Assembly: GCA_030549495.1 (NCBI GenBank)
Contig: JAUIRK010000880.1
Coordinates: forward strand, 248,001-312,000
Reading direction: 5' to 3'
Source: Nectonema munidae
Lineage: Eukaryota > Nematomorpha > Nectonematoida > Nectonematidae
Length of the DNA: 64,000 nucleotides
Part shown: positions 10,666 to 22,600 of the stretch, in pieces
How positions within the stretch are numbered: the stretch's first letter is position 1
Layout: each line of letters starts with the position of its first letter
Program-made: the position numbers and the translations under genes
Notes under the pieces: model-generated
What the model was told of the DNA's origin: nothing
Seen by the model: only the letters and a program-made list of their open reading frames with translations
Databases searched by the model: none

Positions 10666-13600
10666 GTACTTTCGCGCTTTCTGAATACTTCTTTATTTTT
10701 TAAATTCATTGCCTAAGGCAAAGTTGGTGTTCATAGACAAATAAGGGAAGTAAACAGGAATTTCATTCTTTAAAAAACTCAACTTTAGACTGTTTCTGCC
10801 TTTTCAAGAATGTGATAAGAACGAATTGGAGGAGAGTGTTAGGAAAGAAAGGCCCTACCCGCAGAACTCAGATGTCAATAATGCTTCAATTCATTCAAAA
10901 AACATCTCAAATCCTATTTTTTGACTCACATTATAATCATAAAAATGTTGTAAATATTTTCACCCGATTTATCAGTAAGATTTATTTAGTATTTATTTGC
11001 TAAAAATATTTACACCGATTTTCTATTTTTTTTTCTTATTTGCTAGAATGCTTGTAAAGAATGTTATTGGCGATTTAAAAATAAATCAACGTATGAATTT
11101 TTTTCAATAAAATTTAAAAAGAGGTAAAACCTTGAAGATTCACGTGGAAGTGATGAAATGGATTTTAGTTGATGGATATCCAAATAGATGATGATATAAG
11201 AATACTTCATATTAATATTAAGTAGGAGTCGGAGGAAAAACTTTAGACAAGTGGTTCACAACCCTATGTCCGCAGGCACATGTGTGCTCTTTGTGGATCT
11301 TTTTCTCATTTGAACTTGGTTAAAACCCAAACTAAATTGGCCATTATACATCCAAAGCTTGAACAATGTTTAAGAACAACTTCATTAAAATACACACATA
11401 ACTTTTGATTTATGAAATACAAAGTCAAAATTGAACTTTTACTCATTTTTTGGATTTTTTTAAGTGTTATTAGAACTTCTATGGGACGACAAAATTAACA
11501 TTCACGCTGAGCCCCACTTTGGCTACATTCGACATCCGTATCCCATGCCTGCTTTTAGTTATATAAAAACTCATTGAGAAACCTGAACAGATGATTAGTG
11601 TTTCAAAACCTCGGCTTTAATATTGTGTAGGCTATGAACGCCTGGATGTGTAGTCCCTACGCCATGGCGTATAAGATAATCAGTTCCTGTTCATCTATCC
11701 GTTGGCAAGCATCATAGAAACATATGTCATGCGCATATGGTGGATGTCCAGAAGGGCCAGAAGAAATCTTAAAGATTCTCACTTCCTTTTACACCCTCCC
11801 CCAGACGTAACAAAAGTGAAAGACCCATTTGTTAAGAAGTTAACTCTATTAAGTGACTTTGTCTACACTTTTTAGCCAATTCAAATTCTTTCTCTTTAAC
11901 TTTCAGTTGTAGAGCTAGTATGTTGTTTGTGAAGAGGATTTTGCTTATGCAAATTTTGATTTCTTAATTTATTTGTGTTTTTTTAAAGATTGAAGCAGAA
12001 GACTTTCCTGAAATTTTGTCAAAATATAATGTCGATTCTGTTCCAACCTTTTTGCTCTTACAAGTAAATTTAATCATATATATTCTAACGTGTTTTAACA
12101 AGTGTTTTTTAATAGTAAAAAAAGATGGTAAAACTTTTTTTAGAAACAATAAATCAATTGGATGAATTTTTAAGTGCTTTTCAGAAGAATTAAAATAGCT
12201 TATGAACTTCTGATTCTAAACTACTTTTTACATAAGAATTTAATGTAGTTAGAATTTCAATCAAAGTCAACTTTAGCTAATCATAAATCTCAGCTGAAAG
12301 AGATAACTTACGTTGAGAATCAAGTATTTTTTGAACTGGAAATAGAAAAATGGGTGATAGCAGGGCTGTAGCCAGAAATAGGAAGTTGAGGGGGTCTGAA
12401 TTTTTGATTTAAAATTGGGCAAATGCTTTTAAAAATAAGTAATGAATAAATAAAACAATTATTTATAGAAAAAAAACATATCTCATTTTGGAAAAATAAT
12501 ACATGCTCTCTCAAAAAAGTTGAATTCTTCTTGTTTTGTTCGAAAATTTCTTAACCAATTCATCAGTATCAATATTTTTTGTATATGAATCTAAATATGA
12601 CAGCAGAATCAAAAAATTTTCTCTCATGCATTTTAGAAGTTCTTTGGTTTGTCAAAACCTTTTCAAGCATGAAAATGATCTTTCCCACGATGCCGTACTT
12701 ATTCCGATAGTAAGCGCAGCTTAAAATATAAATGCAAAAGAAAAATTTATAGAAGGAAATCAAAGTAACTACGTGAGATTTTTTTTACCAACGCATAAAT
12801 TGAAGATTTTTCAATGCTTCTTTCAACGGATAAATATTATATTTAAAATATCGTTTAAGTTCTTGTGTTTATTTTGTTCAAAACTATCGATAACAGAGTT
12901 TTTGTCTAGCATAATCTGACTTTCAAAATATTCGTCATATTCAATGTTAAAATATTCGGCAAGCCCTTCCATTCTTTTTTTATCTAAAAATTTTTCGTTG
13001 CCAGGCCAAAGACTTTCAATACATTTTGCTACGGTATTTTCTTTTTTAATTAATCTATAATAAAAATATGTGATGAGCAGATTTTCTGCCATGTTTGTAA
13101 ATAAATTTTATTTATAACTTTAAATGTTAATACCTATTTTCCATTTCTTCGATGGTCTCGTCAATAACTTGATTAAAGAGACCAATAAAATTAGTCTCAT
13201 CGTTGTTCTTTTGCCCCATAGAAGACAATAAAATACTTCCTTCAAATTTTTTAGGTGTTTTTTCGTATTCTTTTAGAAGTCTGGTTTTCGACAGACCCAT
13301 ATTTTTCACACTTTTGTATCAATTCTGCAAAAGTACTTTTATCATTTCTTAGATCCTTCATTTCCTTTATTATTGAATTAAGAAGCCTGAGTGTGGAATC
13401 AATACCACTTGATATGGTCTTAAATATATATGTTAAAGTTTTAAAAAAAAATATCGCGAGTATTTGAAACAAATATGAACTGTTTTTTCTGTATTTGCAT
13501 CGAGAGACTTTGAGCTTCGATACTGAGTTCGTGATTGTTATCGGATAAAGAACATTCTTCAAAAAGATATAAAAGATTTTCTTAGTTTTTGACAATAGAG

Positions 13601-16600
13601 TTGATTGAATCAAAATGTCATGTCCATCTTTGATCCATAATCCTTTGAATTTTCCCTCCATCATATATTTTCTCAACGCTTCCTGATAAAATTGTAAATG
13701 AGCTTACACACAGTAATGCATCTTGCAACTTCATCTACGGAATTCAAAGCATTAATCATAACAAGATGAAGACGGTGATTCCGGCAATGTAAAAAAGGCA
13801 CGTTTCTTTATAATGCTTTTGATATTTTTTTCTGCACTCCTCCATGATGTCCTGTAATTATGCAATATAAATATAAATGCGAATATAGTTGAAAGAAAAA
13901 ATGTGTTCAAACAATAAAGTTACCTGACTTAACTGTTGCTCCATCATAGCATTGAGCAATTATTTTGTCAGTTTTGATTTTCAATCGGTCAATTGTCTTC
14001 ATTATAGCATCAGAGATACCATTTGCAGATAAATCAGTAATTTTTGCAATGTCTATAAGATTTTCCTTGCATCCTCCATTGTAATAGTATCTGATAAACT
14101 TAATTTATACTCATATTTTATATATAATATTTATTGAATAATTAGAAGAATTAGACATATATATTTATTTCAAAAATTTTGAGAAAAAAATTTACTATTG
14201 ATAAGTTTTCATATCTGCTTTCAAACATAAATACGAGACCTCATCTGAATTCATTTCTGTTACTACTTTATCTAACACATATGATGTTATAATGCTGATA
14301 AATTCATTTTGAATTTCAGGAGAAGTGTATTTGGCATTTTTGGAATGGTATGACAAACCTAAAACAAAATATAAATTTCATTTAGCAAATTAAAAATTAA
14401 TAGATAAAATACTTCTCTGAGTTTATTATCCTTTTTCATACTGAATTCAAACAACCTTAAAAATAACCCTTTTGGAGATCATCAATTTTTGAATCATTTT
14501 CCCTGAACTCGTTGATTACAACATCAATAATTGCTTTGATATAAAATAAAAATTAAATATAATATCAATTTGATTAATAATGACGGTTACATAATCAGAA
14601 AAAATATGTAAACACAAACCTGTTATTTTGAAGTTGATTTTCATTTAATAAACTGGAAATATCATTTAAGAATTTATTTAATGAAATGTGTGTGTGTGTG
14701 TGTGTGTATCTAACTTTTATTTTGAAGGATGGGGTGTGTGTGGAGCGAATATTTCATTTTATTAAATTTCATTAATAAAATTCTTATATGATATTTCAAT
14801 AAAATATTTATTTAATTAAGATGGTTTATTAGTTTGGAATCTATTTTTAAATTCCATCCATTTAGAAAATGATAAAATATGATTATAAGATTTTTCATGT
14901 TTACTAAAGCCTTTATCTTTGTCTAAAGCATGTTTCCAGTTTGTGTAACCATATTTTGTAAAGATTTCATCGTTTTCTTTGTCACTTTGTGAATAATTTC
15001 TACAAGCAAAACAAAAGATAGCATTTTTAATTAGACAGTATCCCAGCCATGGTCTTCCTTCAAACCACTCTTTTTAAAATCACATATGATCTCCATATTT
15101 TTTTGGATTATATTTCAATTTTTTGGCTGTGAAGGGTTTTCACTATTCAATTCGAAAAACTGAAAATAACAAACTTCAGTTTTTTGTCTATAAATATTAA
15201 AAAAATCCAAAAATTAGAATCATATCAATAAAAATGCTCAATTATGAAAAGTATTAATTATTATGTTAATTTACCTTGCAGTTGAGTTCAGAAAAGGTTG
15301 AAACATCTGCTGTGTCACTATCAACAACTTGTGAAGTTTTGCTTTTAAAAAGATCAAATATTTTTGTTTGACCCTTAGTATCAGGAACAACTTTAATATA
15401 CTTTCTATGACTAGGCATTTATTTGAGTATAATACGAGTCAAAAACAATTTTTATATTAAAACTAAATACTTTTAATCGTATATATAAATTTCATAAAGA
15501 AGTAAAGAAAATACTTTATTGGGGGTGAAAAAAATTTTCAAGCTACCATCGTTAGTTCATTACACAACTGGAGTAAAAAGAAAAAAAATAAAATAAATAA
15601 TATTAAAACTACAAAAAATTATTGACTTGGAATATGGATAAAATATATATGATGTATTAAACTCTAAATATACAAAACGTTTTTATGAAAATAGAAAAAT
15701 GATATCGTGAATATTTACTAAATTTAAGAAGGAGTTAGAGGGGAAGGGCACAATAGGAAGTCGGGGGGGGGGGCTTCTCGCTACGGCCCTGGGTGATACA
15801 TTCATTTTATTGTAATATGGAATTTGTAAAGAAAACTTTAAGAAGAGTTTAGTAAACTTAAATGGAATGAAGAATTCAAATTTTAAAGTTTGAAAAAAAG
15901 TAACAGCGTTTTTTACTTTATAGGGGGTGATTTTAAAATTTTTTAAAATCTCATTCTGCGATAAAAAGAAAAAGATTGAGAAAGCGTGAACTAGATGAGA
16001 GGGTATAGCATTTAAGCATTCACATTTTTTGGCATAAATATAGTATTATAATTATAACAAAAATATTCTTCATGTGTCCAACCTTTTTGCAACTCACTGT
16101 ATAAGGATTTCATAATTAGAGCAAGTAGAGGTGTTTAAGCAAAATTTGTTGCTTTCATTTCAAACAAAGCATGCCGGGAAACATACTCATCTCTGAATAA
16201 AAAATTTCAGCTACGTCATTCGTGTCCCAAGAAAAGTATATCTTTACCCACGACTAGTTATTTTCTCATGTTCAAATTTGCCTTTTGCTGGCATATTCTT
16301 CTTACCTATAGAAATGCTGTGTGTATGTGTATCTAACTTTTATTTTGAAGAATGGGGTGTGTGTGGAGCGAATCAATGGGGCTGATCCTATTCTTCTCTA
16401 CCAAAAATTGGTGGCACACGCTTTTGATTTGCCAACTCCACTTTCTTCGTCAAAGCCTCCAATCAAAAAACATGATGTAAAATTATTATTCATCCTTCTC
16501 ACTTTAACGGGGGCATGTTCAAGTCTTTGAGGACGAGTGGACCGCCATTGTTCCAAGAAATGGAATTTATCTGCTTAAGTTATATAAAAACTCATTGAAA

Positions 16601-19600
16601 AAGAAAGCAGAGAATCAACTTTAGATTAGTCCTCAGAATTGTGGACTTCAAAGAGTTAAGATGTAGTTTAGTTTATTCAGTAAAGTATTAAAACGAAGTG
16701 CATTATGATGCCCTTGTGTTCAACAACTCTCTTCTTTAATTTAATTTCTCAATTCTTTTTTCCGAATACTTCAATTAAACGTCTTTTGATTCTAATGATA
16801 TTTTGAGTAGTGATAGAGCCATTAATCATGAATTGTAGAATCGTGTTTTTTCAAGTATCGTAATCAGATTCGTATCATGAAGATTTACTGCCATTTCAGA
16901 TTCTGTTATCCTGATTCATTGAAATGGATAAGTGCTATGAAAGATTGAATAAGCCCCAAAGCGTTTCAACCTTTGCCATAAATCTTGCCCAACAATACAT
17001 ACTACATTTAAATTTTGCTCGAAAATGAAAAATCAGTTGTTTGAATTTGAAAAGAATTTCTTTCTTAATAAATTGGTGCTATTTTAAAGGTAGAGAGTCA
17101 ATCCCCATTCAACCAGTTCTATATTATATAATGTCGAAGCCTATATCCTTCTTTATTTTTCAGGTTCCTTAAACATTACACAGTTTAGAAATAAAATACA
17201 GGAATTCTTTACACTTTTATTTCAAGTATTTAGTTCATCTATGCGGAGAAATACATGGCGTGATTTGGTTACAGTCAATATTGTAACGCATAATTAATCG
17301 AATGTCAGATGAACATGGTTTGGCTGTACTAACCTCTTAAGCTGGTCAATTGACTAAAGTTGAGATGGCTAAAGTCAATTATTTAGTCAAGGAGTTGGCT
17401 GATTAATTATTTGGTTACGCAATTAGTTAATTTCCGGTTTTGGAGAAAAAAAATTTTTTTTTTTTTTTTTTTTTAAAAATATTTTATTAATAAAAAAATA
17501 AAATAAATAAAAATTTTTTTTAGTTGGTTTATTTGGTGGGGGGTATTTTTTTTACCCTTTAAAAAAAAAAAATTTTTTAAAAAAAAAAAATATGTGAATA
17601 ATAATTTGAAAATTTTTTTGAGGGTTAAAAAAAATAATTAAAAAAAAAAAGGGGGTCTATACGAAGCTGGAGCCTAAAAGATTATAAATATGGATCCTAT
17701 GTCTGGCTCCAGGCAACTTAAATTCATAGTTCTTTCGAAAGGATATATCAACGAACAAAATCAACATAACAATAATGATTTTAGGCCGTCTTTAAGATAG
17801 ATTGAAAAATAGTCATTTTCTTTATTGTAAAAATAAAGGTTTTACCAGCACAATTCACTATTCTTGCATTAAAAAAATGAGCTTTTGGGAAACAACTTTG
17901 AAAAATAAGGGTTTAAGAATTAACTTTAGTAAGTCTAAGTGGATGAAAATAGGTGATTTTTGAAATATACAAAATCTAAATTCAAAAATTGATTCATATG
18001 GTGTTTTTGGTATATGAGTTAAAAGAAATTCTATTTTTTGTACATTTTGTAGTAAATGTAATATAGTAACATGACATAAAAGGTGTTCTGGTATTAAAGA
18101 TAGTCTATTAAAAGTTAAAAATTTAAGTGTACTAGTTCAGATTTTAAAAAAGTTGAAATTAGTAAAGAAAAGTTAGTGATAAAAAATATAGAACTAGAAA
18201 ATGTTAATCAATTTTGTTTCTTGGAAGAGGTTATGAATCAGATAGGTAGTGTTAGTAACTCAGTAAAACACATAATAAAACTAGCTTGAAAAAAATTTAA
18301 ATCTTAATGTTCTATGTGATAATACTTTTTCTTTAAACATAAAGGCTTATCTTTATAAAAGTTGTATTAGATCTAGTTTAGTATACAGTAGTCAAAGTTG
18401 GGCCTTAAAAGAAGTTGAGAAAAATAGGCCAAACACAAGTGAGATGGGAATGTTAATAATTATTTGTAAATCTAATTGGAAAGACAAGTCAAGCAATGAA
18501 AAAATAAGAAGTTTATGCAATGTAAATGAAATCAATAAAGTAATAGAGAGGCAAAGATTAAGGAGGTTTGGGCATGTCAACAGAAGACCAGCTGAAGAGT
18601 TAATTAATATGGCGCACAAACAGCAAACTGTAGGTAAATCTAATGGTAGACCCGAAATTAACATGGAAAGAAGTAGTTCTTAAGGATAGGAAAAAAAGAC
18701 ATTTAAAAATAGGGAATTTTGGAAATGTAAAATTAGGCAGCCTTTTTATATATTTTTTCATAGTTTCAACACCGGCTAGACCCTAGCTTGCTGGGAAAGT
18801 AGCCGAGATACTTCTATGAAGTTTTTCTTGGGTCGTTATTTTGAGGCCTATTCTGGCTCATGCTCATGACATTCTTTAAGATCCCCCTCTCCGAATTGGC
18901 GCTCTTTTTTGCGGTATTTAACACAATCTGTGTATTTCTCTCTAATATCTTTCAAGTCCACTTATTCCCAGCCATTTTGTTCATCTTGCTCTCTTTTTAC
19001 GTAAACCTTATCCAGTTTAATTAATGTAATACTTCTTAGATTGACAAATATATCATACTCATAACTTTAATTTTCGATAAAAAAATACTAAAAGTTTATT
19101 ATTATCTTCAAAATTCTAAATGGAGAAACAAAATGTGGTCTAAAGCAGTGGTTCCCAACCTTTTTAACACTACAGGACCTACGGACTAACCCATGCTCGT
19201 GTAGATCTCCCTCGGAAGTACAGTTAATCCTTCACACTTGCGATTCATCATTTGCTGCCTAGCTTTTAAGGCCGCATTTTAGGGTTTTACTTTTATCATC
19301 ATCTATATATCTTAATTCTAACTTTAAGTTATTTTTTAGCCTTTTTATCTCATTATAATTTTATTTAGATTATATAGATGTATAATTTTTATTCAGTGAC
19401 TATAACAAAACTTTGAATTCACTTAAGGTAGATGAGCAGTCACGTAAAGAAGGATTAGACAAAAAATTAAGTTCCCTGATCAACAAATCCGAATGGATGC
19501 TCTTCATGAAAGGTTCTCCTCAAAGACCTAAATGCCGTATGAACTTAAAACTTTTTACACGATACAAAGACTTGTATACTTTCATTAATTCACATTTATT

Positions 19601-22600
19601 TAACTCGATGTAATAGTGCGCTGGCAAGGCGACTAGGGAGGTGAAACATAATTCGTCTCCCACCTCGCTGTTTCATTTTCCCAATTGCGCTTTCAAAAAA
19701 ACTCTTTTGACTCGCTAAATTAGAAGAGATATTCGATATGCAAACTGACATTAATCGTGTTTCCGTCTAATATATTTATTCATTCCAAAACATTTGAACA
19801 AAATCGGGTCAAATTTTTTAAAACTCAAGGATATAAGTTATTTTCTTATCTTCTTTCAATTCTATACGATTTTAACAGTTTTTAAAGAAATATATGCAGT
19901 AAGTATATGTTTTTTGTATATAAGAATATTAGTGTCAATATATCACCAAATCCCTTTTCACATTCAAATATTTCATTTTTAATAGAATTTCACTGATTTC
20001 AATTGTAAGATTTGTATTTTCTAAGACGCCAGCCAAGAAATGATTATGCTACTGCAAAATTACAACATTACTTTTGATCATTTCAACGTCCTTGAAGATG
20101 ATACTGTAAAGCAAGGTAAAAACTTTGACTCTCACAAATCACGATACTTTTTTAATTGCCGTTTTTAAAATTGGTAAGCTAGCCAACCGCATGTACAGGG
20201 ATTAATATGGCCCATATCAATTCAACTCCTACAAGTTATTGAATGCCTTGAACTCTAACTTCGTAGCCGTGATAAGACGCAAATGAAAAAAAGTACATGC
20301 ATTTATATAAAGACGTTTGCAATTTTTAACACAGACTTATGGATATTTCAGTTATATCATTGAAAAATTGAATGGCATGAGAAATAATTCACTACATGCA
20401 TAAGTGTTTTACACAAAGGTATACCTGTGCAAAGTCCTGTTCGAGTCACTCCGGTACTCATAATATTCTGACCTGGACTCGACTGGTACCGTTTATAGTA
20501 ACGACCGGGCTACAGAAATCAATGAACAAAATCAACATAACAATAATGATTTTAGGCCGTCTTTAAGATAGATTGAAAAAAACTAAAAACTTCCTTACAA
20601 ATGTTGCATTACACCGAAAAAAGATAATTAGTGTATTTTAGGGAAACTATAAAATAAAGTAAAGCTTCAAATCAATACGCGCTTCTTTGAGTATTTTAAC
20701 CCATTAAGTCCCAATGCTCCCATTTGGGAACATAAGTAATTTCATCTTCGTCTGCTTTTTTCAATGACTTTGAATATAAATCGTCTGCGTTTTTTAGATA
20801 TCGTCTGATTTCTATGGTACTTAATGGGTTAAAAAGTATATCTACTTTATTTGTGCGTGTTATTATTTGTGTAAAACCAAACAAAATTTTCGATATATCG
20901 AATTGAAACTCAACCCCCAAACTCGCATATATCTATATATAAGTTTAAAAAGTATCAAATTCAATTTATTCGAAAACATTTAAATATCTAGCAATCCAGA
21001 ACTCATATCCAACTACTACAAAACTTCTTTTTCACTTTTGCAAAAAGTTTTTTCCCATGGAACTTGAATGTTGCTGGAATAGGCAAAACGCTTAAAGCCA
21101 GTTTTGCAAGAGATTGGAATTTTTTACTGTTATTTTTCCACTGTTGTAAGGGATATGAAAAGAAGCCTAAACTAAAACCCGTCTTGAACCTTACCGCGAA
21201 CAGTTCTAATTGTATTACCCTTTTTGTGTTTAAAATGGACATAGTGCCTATAGCTTATCTAGCACAAATTAAGCTGAAAGTAAAACAGCTTCAAATGTAC
21301 ATTCAGGTTACACACTGAATGTAGTATCAGTGCCCGTCGTAGCGGATGTTTTTAATGATATGCAAATAAATTTTACTTCTCAGGCCATAATTTTTGTCAA
21401 TGCTTTGCCAGAATTTGAAATAAAAAAATCAAAGTTCACGAAAAAGCTTGTTAGGCGCTGTTCCCTTCAAAAAGCGATCGTTTTACTAAGTTAGGCAGTT
21501 AGTTAGTTGGAATTACATTAGTTTATAGTTTGTATTGTATAAAAAATATCGTATATATAAAAATCTTTAAGACATGTCTCGTTTTCCACACGCACTTTGG
21601 TTCCCTGCAAAGTGCGTTTGTGTGGATTAACGAGTATGTAGTTTGTCGGGAAAAAATACACGTATTTGTGTCCATCATAATTTAAGTGCTTTTAGCCTAT
21701 GTGCAATAGAGTCTTCCAAAAAAGAAGAAAAAATCCTTTTTTGAGACTCCTTATTTTTTAGTTCCAAATATGTATATAAGCATTTGATTAAAGTAAATGT
21801 TATTAATTTTTGGAATTTTTATCAATTCATTTTTTCACAATTTAATTTTATTACGGTCCACTAAAGTCAATTTTTAGTGAAAGCTAATCCATTTTTTCAA
21901 ATATAAATAAATTCTAAGATACAAATTACGTTGCTCAAGAAATTGAATGTGTGTAGATATAGCTGACATGGCCTGTCGAAATTAGACTGGAGTCGTTTGT
22001 GTCGCAATGCCGTCTTCTATCTCTGGCAATCCGTTCAGTTGAGCCAGTGGTTTAACCCATTTAAGGCCAAGCAAAGCAGACGATATCTAAAAAAACGCAG
22101 ACGATTTATATTCAAAGTCATTGAAAAAAGCAGACGAAGATGAAATTACTTATGTTCCAAAATAGGAACATTGGCCGTAAATGCATTAAGGATCGAGAAC
22201 AGTAGAAATTGCGTATCTGCTTCCCCAAAACAGTCTATGGAGACGAAAACATCAATTACCAGATTATTATCGTTCCCAATGACTTGTCTGCAGAACAATG
22301 AAAACAAATGAAATAAAACAGTAGTTTATTTTTAACCTTCGCAGGACACCGTCGGGCTTTTTACTTCACTTGATTTATTCAACGTAATTTTTCTTCATTA
22401 ATTAAATATATAACATAATAACTTTTGTAACATTGCTTTTGCCAATGAGGTATATCAAATCTTACATCTAGCAAAATATGAACAGAAAGTTTAACATTGT
22501 TTCCTTAATCTTTTGTATCAAAACATGCACATAACAAACTATAGAATAGAAACCACCGTAGGATACAGGCTCGGAATGACCAAAACAAGTTGTCTATCCG

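Larger units (their letters stand above)
12361..15791 (-). mobile_element. hAT DNA transposon (ZMYM1-like), decayed
   Basis: A 3431-bp element in the GLRX3 intron. Terminal inverted repeats read cagggctgtagccagaa on the left and cagggccgtagcgagaa on the right. The 8-bp flanks are ggtgatag (12353-12360) and ggtgatac (15792-15799). Coding pieces lie on the - strand: an N-terminal exon starting at the ATG at 15418 with donor at 15274, a TTF-type zinc finger region ([11 protein letters not shown], then [19 protein letters not shown], about 15060-14830), a central part, and the hAT dimerisation motif [14 protein letters not shown] near 12700. Several frame breaks and stops show it is dead, though its borders are well kept. 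Confidence 0.85.

Noticed and set aside
11557-16602. A possible repeated promoter or end sequence (agttatataaaaactcattg at two places)
   Set aside because: The shared word is about 21 bp only, and the surroundings do not align, so no element could be defined.
18392-18664. A - strand hydrophobic open frame
   Set aside because: It is the complement of LINE reverse-transcriptase coding on the + strand, which has recognisable motifs.
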